From assembly GCF_007830615.1 (NCBI RefSeq), contig NZ_VLLI01000011.1:124001-188000 (forward strand): a DNA stretch of 64,000 nucleotides, given 5' to 3'. Below are positions 8,638 to 16,864 of the stretch, piece after piece. The translations under genes and the position numbers were made by a program. Position 1 is the first letter of the stretch. Each line of letters opens with the position of its first letter. The DNA comes from Mucilaginibacter frigoritolerans. GTDB taxonomy: Bacteria; Bacteroidota; Bacteroidia; Sphingobacteriales; Sphingobacteriaceae. The notes under the pieces are model-generated. The model had not been told where the DNA came from. It saw only the letters and a program-made list of their open reading frames with translations, and did no database searches.

Positions 8638-8938
8638 CGATATCCTAATTGGTGGCGTAAATTACAACTTTCCTGAATAATTGATTATAACAAAAAAACA
8701 TTTTAGCAAATTTTAAAAAGAATGCACTTCTTTTTAAAATTTAACTTTATTGATTGTACAATTCTATGTTAAAGCATCCATTAATTAAATGGAAGCCCGC
8801 AAATTGATCTGCAATATTTTATGTTTTCAAGCTGGATAAATCTTTTTTAAAATATTTTCAAAACACTGTTGCCTATTTCACATTAAATCCTGATATTTGC
8901 AAACTCTTTACAAAAAGGGATAATTAAAAAGATTTGTC
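8638..8938. other. Divergent promoter region of acs and rpmB
   Basis: This 300-bp AT-rich stretch separates acs (minus) from rpmB (plus). The plus-strand promoter is at 8869-8899. On the minus strand there is a near-match, TAAAATTTGC, at about 8709-8718, which has one base too many between TA and TTTG and could serve acs. No ORF or strong hairpin is visible. Confidence 0.45.
8869..8899 (+). promoter_or_regulatory. Probable rpmB promoter
   Basis: TTG at 8869-8871, a 20-bp spacer, then GATATTTG followed by C at 8892-8900. This is one base away from the Bacteroidota -7 consensus TAnnTTTG. It lies about 40 bp before the rpmB ATG. Confidence 0.5.
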
Positions 8939-9172
8939 ATGTCAAGAATTTGTGATCTAACAGGAAAAGGATCTTTAGTTGGTAACAACGTTTCTAACTC
9001 AAACGTTAAAACCAAACGCAGATTTCATCCAAACTTAAAACTTAAGAAGTTTTATATTCCTGAAGAAGATAAATGGATTACCTTAAAGGTATCTACTTCT
9101 GCTGTTAAAACTATCAGCAAAAACGGTATAACTGCTTGTATCAATAAATTTGTTAAAAAAGGATACATTTAA
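8939..9172 (+). CDS. rpmB: 50S ribosomal protein L28
   Basis: The 77-residue product is basic and begins MSRICDLTGKGSLVGNNVS, the L28 signature, followed by TKRRFHPNLKLKKF. It has only two scattered cysteines rather than two CxxC pairs, so it is the zinc-free form. It heads the conserved Bacteroidota run rpmB-rpmG-DUF4295-ftsY-rimO. L28 binds at the base of the L1 stalk region in the large subunit. Confidence 0.97.
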   Translation: MSRICDLTGKGSLVGNNVSNSNVKTKRRFHPNLKLKKFYIPEEDKWITLKVSTSAVKTISKNGITACINKFVKKGYI

Positions 9173-9241
9173 TAGATGAGTAGTGATGGGTCAGTAGTGA
9201 TACTTGCCTGCATTAATAATCACTTCTAAAAATAAAAGAAA

Positions 9242-9424
9242 ATGGCTAAGAAAGGCAACAGAGTTCAGGTAATTTTAGAATGCACCGAGCATAAAACAAG
9301 CGGCATGCCTGGTATGTCTCGCTACATTACTACCAAGAACAAAAAAAATACAACTGAAAGGTTAGAATTAAAAAAATTCAACCCGGTATTGAGAAAAGTG
9401 ACAGTTCACAAAGAAATTAAGTAA
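9242..9424 (+). CDS. rpmG: 50S ribosomal protein L33
   Basis: The 60-residue product has the L33 pattern: MAKKGNRVQVILECTEHK, then SRYITTKNKKNTTERLEL and the C-terminal PVLRKVTVHKE. Only one Cys is present, so this is the zinc-independent type. The gene follows rpmB after 69 bp and precedes the DUF4295 gene by 38 bp, consistent with one operon. Confidence 0.97.
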   Translation: MAKKGNRVQVILECTEHKTSGMPGMSRYITTKNKKNTTERLELKKFNPVLRKVTVHKEIK

Positions 9425-9462
9425 TCGTTATTATTTAATTAATAACCATAATTTAAAACAAC

Positions 9463-9621
9463 ATGGCAAAGAAAGTAGTTGCAACCCTGAAAGTAGCAGG
9501 TAAAGGAAAAGAATATTCAAAAGTTATTACAATGATCAAGTCACCTGTAACAGGCGCTTATTCATTTAAAGAACAAATTGTGCCTAACGATAACGTTAAG
9601 GACGCAATTGCCGGAAAATAA
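9463..9621 (+). CDS. DUF4295 small basic protein
   Basis: The 52-residue frame runs from ATG 9463 to TAA 9619-9621. The product starts MAKKVVATLKVAGKGKEYSK and continues TMIKSPVTGAYSFKEQIVPN, which matches the DUF4295 family found almost only in Bacteroidota and nearly always directly after rpmG. Its small size, basic charge and constant place between ribosomal genes suggest a ribosome-associated protein; that role is inference. A terminator follows at once. Confidence 0.9.
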   Translation: MAKKVVATLKVAGKGKEYSKVITMIKSPVTGAYSFKEQIVPNDNVKDAIAGK

Positions 9622-9646
9622 CCGGTAATTTTTGATCAAAATACAG

Positions 9647-9679
9647 AAGCCATCTTGTTTTTACGAGAAGGCTTTTTTT
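9647..9679 (+). terminator. Intrinsic terminator after DUF4295
   Basis: AAGCC (9647-9651) pairs with GGCTT (9670-9674), enclosing an inner stem CTTGT/ACGAG, and the hairpin is followed by a run of T to 9679. It ends the rpmB-rpmG-DUF4295 transcript, or attenuates it before ftsY. Confidence 0.7.
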
Positions 9680-9696
9680 GTTGATATAATATTGAT

Positions 9697-9819
9697 ATGT
9701 GAATGTGCAGATATGCAAATGATTTTAAAGTAGCTATAAAATGAAACTTTAATTATGTCTGTTTGCTTATAATCTGAACACTTAAAATCCGCACATTTGC
9801 ACATCTGAAATTTGCACAT
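9697..9819. repeat. Imperfect inverted repeat upstream of ftsY
   Basis: The left arm (about 9697-9721, with GTGCAGATATGCAAATG) is complementary to the right arm (about 9794-9819, with CATTTGCACATCTG), with a few mismatches and one gap. The right arm ends 8 bp before the ftsY ATG. Words of the type TTTGCACATCTG recur as intergenic repeats in this family, from memory; genome copy number is not known here. Confidence 0.55.
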
Positions 9820-9827
9820 AGAAAAAC

Positions 9828-10793
9828 ATGGGATTATTCGATTTTTTCAAAAAAAAGGAAAGCACGCCACAAGAACAGGAGGCGCTGGATACCGGTTTAG
9901 AAAAAACCAAGGATAACTTTTTTTCAAAGATCACCAAAGTAATTGCCGGCAAATCAACCGTTGATGATGATGTGCTGGATGAATTGGAAGAGGTTTTGGT
10001 AACATCAGACGTTGGTGTTAAAACTACCTTAAAGATCATTGACCGTATACAGGCCCGGGTAGCTCAGGATAAATATGTAAATACCTCCGAGCTGAACAAG
10101 CTGCTGAAGGATGAAATACAGCAACTGCTTGCCGAAAACAACAGCAACGATTTTGTAAACTTTGAATACGGCAGCCACAAACCATATGTAATTATGGTAG
10201 TGGGTGTTAATGGTGTTGGTAAAACAACCACCATTGGCAAACTGGCTAACAAGCTTAAAGAAGCAGGCAATAAAGTAGTTTTAGGCGCAGCCGATACCTT
10301 CCGTGCAGCTGCTGTAGCCCAAATACAGCTTTGGGGCGAACGCATTGGCGTAAAAGTAGTAGCACAGGCCATGGGATCAGACCCCGCATCTGTTGCTTTT
10401 GATACTTTACGTTCAGCAGTAGCCAATGGGGATGATGTGGTGATTATTGATACCGCCGGTCGTTTACATAACAAGGTGGGCCTGATGAACGAGTTAACCA
10501 AGATAAAAAATGTGATGCAAAAGGTAGTTCCGGGCGCGCCACATGAAATTTTATTGGTGCTGGATGCGTCCACCGGGCAAAATGCCATTGAGCAATGCAA
10601 ACAGTTTACCGAAGCTACTGATGTTAATGCCCTGGCATTAACCAAACTTGACGGTACTGCAAAAGGTGGTGTGGTGATAGGTATATCCGATCAGTTTAAA
10701 ATCCCCGTAAAATATATTGGTGTTGGCGAAGGCGTGAATGATCTGCAGTTATTTGACAGACAAGCCTTTGTTGATAGTTTATTTAAACAATAA
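9828..10793 (+). CDS. ftsY: Signal recognition particle receptor FtsY
   Basis: FtsY is the membrane-associated GTPase that receives ribosome-SRP complexes and passes them to the Sec translocon. The 321-residue product has a short N-terminal region, FDFFKKKE, that can bind membrane, then an N domain, then the GTPase G domain. The G domain shows GVNGVGKTTTIGKLA (G1), DTFRAAAVAQI, DTAGR (G3), TKLDGTAKGG (G4) and GVGEGVNDL near the end. It lacks the long acidic A domain of the E. coli protein, as usual in this phylum. It lies between DUF4295 and rimO. Confidence 0.98.
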   Translation: MGLFDFFKKKESTPQEQEALDTGLEKTKDNFFSKITKVIAGKSTVDDDVLDELEEVLVTSDVGVKTTLKIIDRIQARVAQDKYVNTSELNKLLKDEIQQLLAENNSNDFVNFEYGSHKPYVIMVVGVNGVGKTTTIGKLANKLKEAGNKVVLGAADTFRAAAVAQIQLWGERIGVKVVAQAMGSDPASVAFDTLRSAVANGDDVVIIDTAGRLHNKVGLMNELTKIKNVMQKVVPGAPHEILLVLDASTGQNAIEQCKQFTEATDVNALALTKLDGTAKGGVVIGISDQFKIPVKYIGVGEGVNDLQLFDRQAFVDSLFKQ

Positions 10794-10877
10794 GCCCCAC
10801 CCAACCCTCCCCGGTAGGGAGGGCAGAAGATAAACGAAATTAAAGTCTCCCCTACCGGGGGAGATTTAGAGGGGGCT
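10793..10877. repeat. 85-bp palindromic repeat between ftsY and rimO
   Basis: The left arm (from AGCCCC at 10793, with CCCTCCCCGGTAGGGAGGG at 10805-10823) is complementary to the right arm (CTCCCCTACCGGGGGAG at 10847-10863, ending in GGGGGCT at 10871-10877), with mismatches. Each arm also folds on itself at the CCGG core. It is far richer in G+C than most intergenic DNA here, which fits a spreading REP/MITE-like element. It touches the ftsY stop and ends 13 bp before the rimO GTG. Confidence 0.75.
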
Positions 10878-10892
10878 AACGCCCGATAAGTG

Positions 10893-12227
10893 ATGAGGAC
10901 AAAATCAATCAACGAGCCTGCAAAAACAGTTAAACCACGTGTAAATGTGGTGACTTTAGGCTGCAGCAAAAATATTTACGATTCTGAGATCCTGATGGGT
11001 CAGCTGAAAGGCAACCATTTTGATGTGGTGCATGAGGCTGAAAAAGTGGGCAAAGATGATATTATTGTAATTAATACCTGCGGTTTCATAGATAATGCCA
11101 AGCAGGAATCAATAGATACTATTTTGCAATACAGCGAGCTGAAAGATCAGGGCAAGGTAGGCAAAGTAATTGTTACCGGCTGTCTTTCTGAGCGCTACAA
11201 ACCCGAGCTGGAAGCAGAGATCACCAATGTTGATGCTTATTTTGGCACTAACGATCTGCAAAACCTGCTGAAATCAGTAGGTGCGGATTATAAGCACGAG
11301 CTGATTGGCGAACGTTTGCTGACCACTCCTTCCCATTTTGCCTATTTTAAAATTGCCGAGGGTTGTAACCGCCCCTGCTCTTTCTGTGCTATCCCGCTGA
11401 TGCGTGGCAAGCACTTGAGTCAGCCGATTGATCAGCTGGTAAAGGATGCTCAAAACCTGGTGAAAAACGGCACCAAAGAACTGATACTAATTGCCCAGGA
11501 TTTAACCTATTACGGATTGGACCTGTATGGCAAACGTAATTTGGACGAATTGCTTCGCCGCCTGTCTGATGTTAACGGCGTGGAGTGGATCAGGCTGCAA
11601 TATGCTTATCCTTCAGGCTTCCCAATGGAGATTCTGGATGTGATGAATGAGCGCGACAATATCTGCAAATACATGGATATGCCACTTCAACACATCAGCG
11701 ACAATATGTTGAAATCTATGCGTCGTGGTATCACTAAACAAAAAACCATTGATGTAGTAAATGAAATCCGCGATAAAGTTCCTGGCATTGCTATGCGTAC
11801 TACGCTGATCACCGGCTATCCGGGTGAAACACAGCAGGATTTTGAAGAAATGATGCAATGGGTTGAAGAAACCAAATTTGACCGTTTGGGCTGCTTTACC
11901 TACTCGCACGAAGAAAAAACACATGCTCATTCATTGGTTGATGATGTACCTGAAGAAGTAAAACAGGAGCGCGCTGATGCTATCATGGAAATTCAGCAAG
12001 GTATCAGTTTTGATAAAAACCAAGAAAAAATTGGCCATACCTATAAAGTTTTGGTGGATAAAAAAGATGGTGATTACTTTGTTGGCCGTACCGAATACGA
12101 CTCGCCAGAGGTGGATAACGAAGTTTTAATTGATGCAAGCATTGATTATGCAACCATTGGCAGCTTTGTAAACGTAAAGATTGACACCGCGGAAGACTTT
12201 GATCTTTATGGACATATTGTAAAATAA
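10893..12227 (+). CDS. rimO: Ribosomal protein S12 methylthiotransferase RimO
   Basis: RimO is a radical-SAM enzyme that adds a methylthio group to an aspartate of ribosomal protein S12. The 444-residue product has the N-terminal UPF0004 domain with the cluster-ligand cysteines (TLGCSKN; NTCGFID; VTGCLSERY), then the radical-SAM motif CNRPCSFCAIP, then a C-terminal TRAM domain (about 375-444). IPLMRG after the cluster motif fits RimO rather than MiaB. A GTG one codon upstream (10890) is an alternative start. It follows ftsY across a palindromic repeat. Confidence 0.96.
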   Translation: MRTKSINEPAKTVKPRVNVVTLGCSKNIYDSEILMGQLKGNHFDVVHEAEKVGKDDIIVINTCGFIDNAKQESIDTILQYSELKDQGKVGKVIVTGCLSERYKPELEAEITNVDAYFGTNDLQNLLKSVGADYKHELIGERLLTTPSHFAYFKIAEGCNRPCSFCAIPLMRGKHLSQPIDQLVKDAQNLVKNGTKELILIAQDLTYYGLDLYGKRNLDELLRRLSDVNGVEWIRLQYAYPSGFPMEILDVMNERDNICKYMDMPLQHISDNMLKSMRRGITKQKTIDVVNEIRDKVPGIAMRTTLITGYPGETQQDFEEMMQWVEETKFDRLGCFTYSHEEKTHAHSLVDDVPEEVKQERADAIMEIQQGISFDKNQEKIGHTYKVLVDKKDGDYFVGRTEYDSPEVDNEVLIDASIDYATIGSFVNVKIDTAEDFDLYGHIVK

Positions 12228-12303
12228 ACAGTTTTTGTTTACTTGATTTCCATTTTAGAAATTTAAAAATCTAAATTCGACCTTAGCATTTAAAGTATGC
12301 TTA

Positions 12304-12311
12304 TAAGTTTG
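12304..12311 (+). promoter_or_regulatory. Possible bshC promoter box
   Basis: TAAGTTTG matches TAnnTTTG exactly and lies 55 bp before the ATG of bshC. No clear TTTG at the -33 position was found, so support is partial. Confidence 0.35.
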
Positions 12312-12366
12312 TTTTGAAATTGGGTTTTTGAATCCAAAATCGAGCATCCGAAATCTGAAATCAACA

Positions 12367-13983
12367 ATGGACTCAGCCTGTATAGACTACAAAGACACGG
12401 GATACTTTTCCCAAACTATATCCGATTATCTGGACAACATTCCGGAACTGCGTTCATTTTATAGTCACCGGCCCGATATGCAAGGCTTTGCTGCTTTATT
12501 GAAAAATAAAAAAGTAATTGCCAACCGCGAAGTACTAGCTAGTGTTTTGGATTTACAATATGGCCTTGATAATAAAGAAGATCAGCGCTTTTATGGTTCT
12601 GAAAAATGGCCGTTGGTATGGAAAAACATTGATCTTTTATCGAAGGAAAATACCTATACCATTACAACCGGTCATCAACTCAATATATTTGCCGGGCCTT
12701 TGTATTTTATTTACAAAATTGTAACGGCCATTAAACTATCGCGCCAGCTAAAAGAGAAATTCCCTGATAAAAATTTTGTTCCGGTATATTGGATGGCTTC
12801 TGAAGATCACGACTTTGCCGAAATTAACTACACCAATATTGGCGGTAAAAAAGTGCATTGGTGGTATGAAGCTTATGGCGCCACGGGGCGCATTAATCCA
12901 GAAACTATGCGCCAGGCTATAAACCAGTATAAAGGTGCATTAGGGATAAACGGCCATGCAGATGAACTTGCCACAATAATAGAAACAGCCTATACCAAAT
13001 TTGATAAACTGGCTGATGCAACCCGTTATTTGGTGAATGCCTTGTTTGGCCAATACGGATTAGTAATTATAGATGCAGACGATCACAAGTTTAAACACCA
13101 GTTTGCACAAATTATTGAACGCGATATTATTGAGCAAAACAGCTTTCAAAATATCAGTGCTACCAATGAGCAACTGCATCAATTAGGCGTTCATATACAG
13201 GTGAACCCTCGCGAAATCAATTTCTTTTACCTGCTGGATGGTTTGCGTGAGCGTATTGTATTTGAAAATGGCAGCTATCAGGTATTAAACAGTGAGATCA
13301 GATTTTCGGAAGCTGAATTAAAGCAGGAAATTAAACAATATCCAGAAAGGTTTAGTCCGAATGTGGTGATGCGCCCGCTTTACCAGGAATGTATTTTGCC
13401 TAACATAGCCTATGTTGGCGGTGGTGCCGAGGTGGTTTACTGGTTGGAGCTCAAATCAAATTTTGATTTTTATAAGGTAGATTTCCCTATCCTGATCCTT
13501 AGAAATTCAGGGCTGCTGATTGGAAAAGAAACAGCATCCAAAATTGCCCGGATGGAACTTGAACCAACTGATCTGTTTAAAAGCACCGACGATATTAAAA
13601 ACAATTGGGTAAAAAAACACAGCAAACACACCCTAAGCTTAACGGAAGAGTGGCGCGAACTATCGAGTGTGTTTGAAAAAATAAAACTGCGTGCACATAA
13701 AATTGATAGTACGCTGGTTCCTTCTACCGATGCCGTACAGGCCAGGCTTAAACATGCTATAGACAACCTGGAGAAAAAACTGGTAAAGGCCGAAAAAATA
13801 AATTATCATACCCGTTTAGAACAAGTTGAACATATTAAAGGTGACATCTTCCCAAAAGACAGTTTACAGGAACGTACCGAAAACTTCGGTCTGTTTTACG
13901 TTAAATGGGGCCAGTATTTTATTGATGAGCTGATCCGCAACTTTGAGCCCCTGGATTTTAAGTTTACGGTGCTGACAGAGTAG
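12367..13983 (+). CDS. bshC: Putative cysteine ligase BshC (bacillithiol synthesis)
   Basis: BshC catalyses the last step of bacillithiol synthesis, adding cysteine to glucosaminyl-malate. The 538-residue product matches the family in length and pattern: ITTGHQLNIFAGPLYFIYK, PVYWMASEDHDFAEIN, then RPLYQECILPNIAYVGGGAE, and a C-terminal coiled coil (about 430-490) before YVKWGQYFIDEL. I chose ATG 12367 over an in-frame TTG 13 codons earlier because a TAnnTTTG box at 12304 and the family N-terminus favour it. The other bsh genes are not in this window. Confidence 0.93.
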   Translation: MDSACIDYKDTGYFSQTISDYLDNIPELRSFYSHRPDMQGFAALLKNKKVIANREVLASVLDLQYGLDNKEDQRFYGSEKWPLVWKNIDLLSKENTYTITTGHQLNIFAGPLYFIYKIVTAIKLSRQLKEKFPDKNFVPVYWMASEDHDFAEINYTNIGGKKVHWWYEAYGATGRINPETMRQAINQYKGALGINGHADELATIIETAYTKFDKLADATRYLVNALFGQYGLVIIDADDHKFKHQFAQIIERDIIEQNSFQNISATNEQLHQLGVHIQVNPREINFFYLLDGLRERIVFENGSYQVLNSEIRFSEAELKQEIKQYPERFSPNVVMRPLYQECILPNIAYVGGGAEVVYWLELKSNFDFYKVDFPILILRNSGLLIGKETASKIARMELEPTDLFKSTDDIKNNWVKKHSKHTLSLTEEWRELSSVFEKIKLRAHKIDSTLVPSTDAVQARLKHAIDNLEKKLVKAEKINYHTRLEQVEHIKGDIFPKDSLQERTENFGLFYVKWGQYFIDELIRNFEPLDFKFTVLTE

Positions 13984-14004
13984 CATAAACCATTTTTTAC
14001 GATC

Positions 14005-14538
14005 ATGACTTTTAAATCCACCATCCTCATTATCCCCGGCCTGGGCAATTCAGGGCCACAGCACTGGCAATCCATTTGGGAAAAGCAGTTTAATTTTATC
14101 CGGGTTGAGCAGGCCGACTGGGATGCCCCAGTTTGTGATGACTGGATTGAGAACATCCAAAGCGAAGTTAAAAAACACAACGCCGCCGATATAATCCTGG
14201 TTGGTCACAGCCTGGCTTGCACTACCATAGCCTATTGGGCAAAAAAATATAATGTCAAAATAAAAGGAGCTTTATTAGTTGCCCCGAGCGATACCGAAGC
14301 TGAAAGCTATCCTCCGGGAACTACCGGATTTACACCGGTATCTCTAAATAAGTTGCCGTTTCCCACCATCACAGTGGTCAGTACTAATGACTTTTACGTA
14401 ACCTTTGAACGTGCCCAATTATTTGCTAGCGCCTGGGGTAGCGAATTGGTTAACATTGGCGATGCAGGGCACATCAATTTAGCATCAGGTTTTGGTGAAT
14501 GGGCAGAGGGATTAGGAATTTTGAAGCAACTGGACTAA
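14005..14538 (+). CDS. RBBP9/YdeN-type serine hydrolase
   Basis: The 177-residue product is a small alpha/beta hydrolase. It begins with ILIIPGLGNSGPQHWQSIW, the oxyanion region of the RBBP9/YdeN family, has the nucleophile elbow GHSLAC, and ends with the catalytic His in GDAGHINLASGFGEW. A likely acid residue is in STNDFYVTFE. There is no signal peptide, so it is cytoplasmic. The substrate is unknown. It follows bshC by 21 bp and may be co-transcribed; a strong terminator follows. Confidence 0.9.
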   Translation: MTFKSTILIIPGLGNSGPQHWQSIWEKQFNFIRVEQADWDAPVCDDWIENIQSEVKKHNAADIILVGHSLACTTIAYWAKKYNVKIKGALLVAPSDTEAESYPPGTTGFTPVSLNKLPFPTITVVSTNDFYVTFERAQLFASAWGSELVNIGDAGHINLASGFGEWAEGLGILKQLD

Positions 14539-14539
14539 T

Positions 14540-14580
14540 GATAAAACTTACAAGGTTTTAAAAACCTGTAAGTTTTATCT
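14540..14580 (+). terminator. Strong intrinsic terminator
   Basis: GATAAAACTTACA-GGTTTT and AAAACC-TGTAAGTTTTATC form a nearly perfect 19-bp stem with a short loop, 2 bp after the hydrolase stop codon. The stem contains its own T-rich 3' arm. It separates bshC-hydrolase from the dehydrogenase gene. Confidence 0.75.
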
Positions 14581-14594
14581 CACCCTAAGCTTAT

Positions 14595-14602
14595 TATATT
14601 TG
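14595..14602 (+). promoter_or_regulatory. TAnnTTTG box directly before the dehydrogenase
   Basis: TATATTTG followed by C is an exact -7 box, but it ends only 3 bp before the ATG at 14606. If active, transcription would start on or just after this ATG, giving a leaderless message. No good -33 box was found. Confidence 0.35.
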
Positions 14603-14605
14603 CAG

Positions 14606-15679
14606 ATGCTTATCTCCGAATCTTCCCTACGTACATTTACCCAGAATATTTTCCTAGCCATGGGTTGCAGTAATGAACATGCTGAACTGGCTGCCGATGT
14701 TTTATTATTGTCGGATCTCAGAGGAATTGACTCACACGGTGTAGCCCGTCTGATAGGCTATGTACGCCTCTGGGAAAACAAACGGATAAATGCTATACCC
14801 AATATCACCATCGTTCATGAAACGCCTACTACGGCCACTGTAGATGGCGACGCGGGGCTTGGTTTGGTGGTTGCTCCTTTTGCTATGCAATTAGCCATTA
14901 AAAAGGCTGAAAAATATGGTTCGGGCTGGGTGTCGGTGCGGAACTCTAATCACTTTGGTATTGCTGGCTATCATACACTGATGGCAGTTGAGAAAGATAT
15001 GATTGGCTATGCCATGACCAATGCCAGTCCGCTGGTGGCGCCAACTTTTTCTAATGAACGTTTATTAGGCACCAACCCAATCTGTTATGCTTTCCCGGCA
15101 GGGAAATACCCGCCGGTGGTGGTTGATATGGCCACATCAGCAGCAGCTAATGGCAAATTGGAAATAGCACAACGTTTAGGCAAACAAGTTCCGGAAGGGT
15201 GGATACAGGATGCAGCAGGCAATTACACTACCGATCCTCATGCCTTAAAATCAGGCGGATCTTTATTACCGCTTGGCAGCGATCGTGATCATGGCAGTCA
15301 TAAAGGATTTGGCTTGAGTGCAACGGTTGATATCCTTTCGGCAGTATTATCAGGTGCTAATTATGGCCCCTGGGTACCGCCGTTTGTGGCGTTTTTAGAT
15401 CCTCCGGCTAACCCGGTTGGCCTGGGGATAGGCCATTTTGTAGGTGCTATGCGGGTTGATGGATTTCGCCCGGTTGATGAGTTTAAGGCCCATATGGATA
15501 ATTGGGTATCGCGTTTTAAATCAGCCTCTACCGTTCATCCGGATCAAAAAGTTATTATCCCCGGCGAGCCGGAGCTGGAAGCTCAACTGGACAGAAAGCA
15601 AAACGGCATCCCACTGGTGGACGCCGTTGTAAATGACTTAAATGGTCTGGCCGATAAATTTGGAATTAAGCGACTTTAA
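14606..15679 (+). CDS. Malate/L-lactate dehydrogenase family oxidoreductase
   Basis: The 357-residue product belongs to the LDH2 (YlbC/AllD/DpkA) family of NAD(P)-dependent 2-hydroxyacid dehydrogenases, distinct from Rossmann-fold malate dehydrogenase. It shows the catalytic-His motif RGIDSHGVARL, then VRNSNHFGIAGYH, GTNPICYAFPAG, VVDMATSAAANGKLE, and GSHKGFGLSATVDIL. Substrate choice among malate, lactate, ureidoglycolate or imine substrates cannot be set from sequence. The ATG at 14606 is preferred over a TTG two codons earlier. It is convergent with lepB, 15 bp away. Confidence 0.92.
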   Translation: MLISESSLRTFTQNIFLAMGCSNEHAELAADVLLLSDLRGIDSHGVARLIGYVRLWENKRINAIPNITIVHETPTTATVDGDAGLGLVVAPFAMQLAIKKAEKYGSGWVSVRNSNHFGIAGYHTLMAVEKDMIGYAMTNASPLVAPTFSNERLLGTNPICYAFPAGKYPPVVVDMATSAAANGKLEIAQRLGKQVPEGWIQDAAGNYTTDPHALKSGGSLLPLGSDRDHGSHKGFGLSATVDILSAVLSGANYGPWVPPFVAFLDPPANPVGLGIGHFVGAMRVDGFRPVDEFKAHMDNWVSRFKSASTVHPDQKVIIPGEPELEAQLDRKQNGIPLVDAVVNDLNGLADKFGIKRL

Positions 15680-15694
15680 TTCGAATCCGAAACC

Positions 15695-16837
15695 TTAATG
15701 GATTCCTCTGAATAATCTGCTCCAACGGATTTTACTGAAAAACGATTCATTATCATCCCAGCTCATCCAGATGAATAGGGCTTTTCCAACAATATGATCT
15801 TCGGGCACAAAACCCCAGTAGCGTGAATCTTCTGAATCATGACGGTTATCCCCCATCATCCAGTAATAATTCATTTTAAAGGTATAACTGTTGGTTTTTA
15901 CACCGTTTATCAAAATATCAGTTCCATTCACTTCCACTTTGTTGTGTTCATAAACTTCAATACAACGCTCATAAATCGGGAAGGTTAAACTATCCAGTTT
16001 TACGGTCCAACCCTTTTTAGGGATAATAATAGGACCAAAATTATCTACGTTCCATTTATAATTGGGCATTTTGCCTAAGGTAACGTGCTCTGGGTTATAT
16101 TTTAACGGAAAAACAGGATTTAATTGATCCGGGATGTCTTTTACAGCTATAGCAGGTGCAAATGATTTTATGTTCGAATATCCTTTAAAAATACTGGCCG
16201 AAGCAACCGTCATAGTTGGCACACTTGGCTTACCTACCGAATCATAAAAAGAAATGTTCAGATCTTTCCAAATTTGTGGGTTTACTTCTATACCGGTAGT
16301 GGTATAGTTATATTCTATTTGTTCGCCCGGAGGGTTCGGTGCAGCTTTACCATTCACATAAACCTGGGCATTCACCAGGCTCAGGGTATCACCCGGAGTA
16401 CCCTGGCAGCGTTTAATAAAATTTTCGCGTTTGTCTACAGGGCGCGATAATGGCGCATCTGCATCCATTGGGTAGTTAAAAACTACTACGTCTCCTTTTT
16501 TCACATCACTTAAACCAGGTAGGCGGTAGTAAGGCAGCTCAATACCGTCCCAGTAGGCTTTGGTATTAATCAATGGCATGGTATGGTGTGCAAACGGGAA
16601 CGCAATAGGCGTCATGGGTGTGCGCGCGCCATAGTTAACCTTACTTACAAACAAAAAATCGCCAACAAGCAGCGATCTTTCCATTGATGGTGTAGGGATA
16701 ACGTAAGCCTCTATAAAAAATGTACGGATAAGCGTTGCAGCAATTACAGCAAAAACAATTGCGTCAACCCATTCGCGGGTGGCGCTTTTTTTCTTTTTAG
16801 CGGGTTTATTTTTTTTATTCCAGAATTTCCAGTTCAT
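15695..16837 (-). CDS. lepB: Signal peptidase I
   Basis: LepB removes signal peptides from exported proteins at the outer face of the inner membrane. The product has a basic N-terminus, one membrane helix (about residues 24-45), the nucleophile Ser51 in IPTPSMERSL, the general base Lys142 in ENFIKRCQGTPGD, and the C-terminal box MGDNRHDSEDSRYWGFVP. At 380 residues it is longer than E. coli LepB (324) because of a large insert (about 150-310) between the catalytic Lys and the last box, a form seen in other Bacteroidota. It ends the run parA-parB-DUF5683-dapB-lepB. Confidence 0.96.
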   Translation of the reverse strand: MNWKFWNKKNKPAKKKKSATREWVDAIVFAVIAATLIRTFFIEAYVIPTPSMERSLLVGDFLFVSKVNYGARTPMTPIAFPFAHHTMPLINTKAYWDGIELPYYRLPGLSDVKKGDVVVFNYPMDADAPLSRPVDKRENFIKRCQGTPGDTLSLVNAQVYVNGKAAPNPPGEQIEYNYTTTGIEVNPQIWKDLNISFYDSVGKPSVPTMTVASASIFKGYSNIKSFAPAIAVKDIPDQLNPVFPLKYNPEHVTLGKMPNYKWNVDNFGPIIIPKKGWTVKLDSLTFPIYERCIEVYEHNKVEVNGTDILINGVKTNSYTFKMNYYWMMGDNRHDSEDSRYWGFVPEDHIVGKALFIWMSWDDNESFFSKIRWSRLFRGIH

Positions 16838-16864
16838 GTTTACAATATTGGGAATAATAATCTA

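Noticed and set aside
10691..10969. Minus-strand frame of 92 aa
   Set aside because: It spans the ends of ftsY and rimO and the palindromic repeat; a shadow frame.
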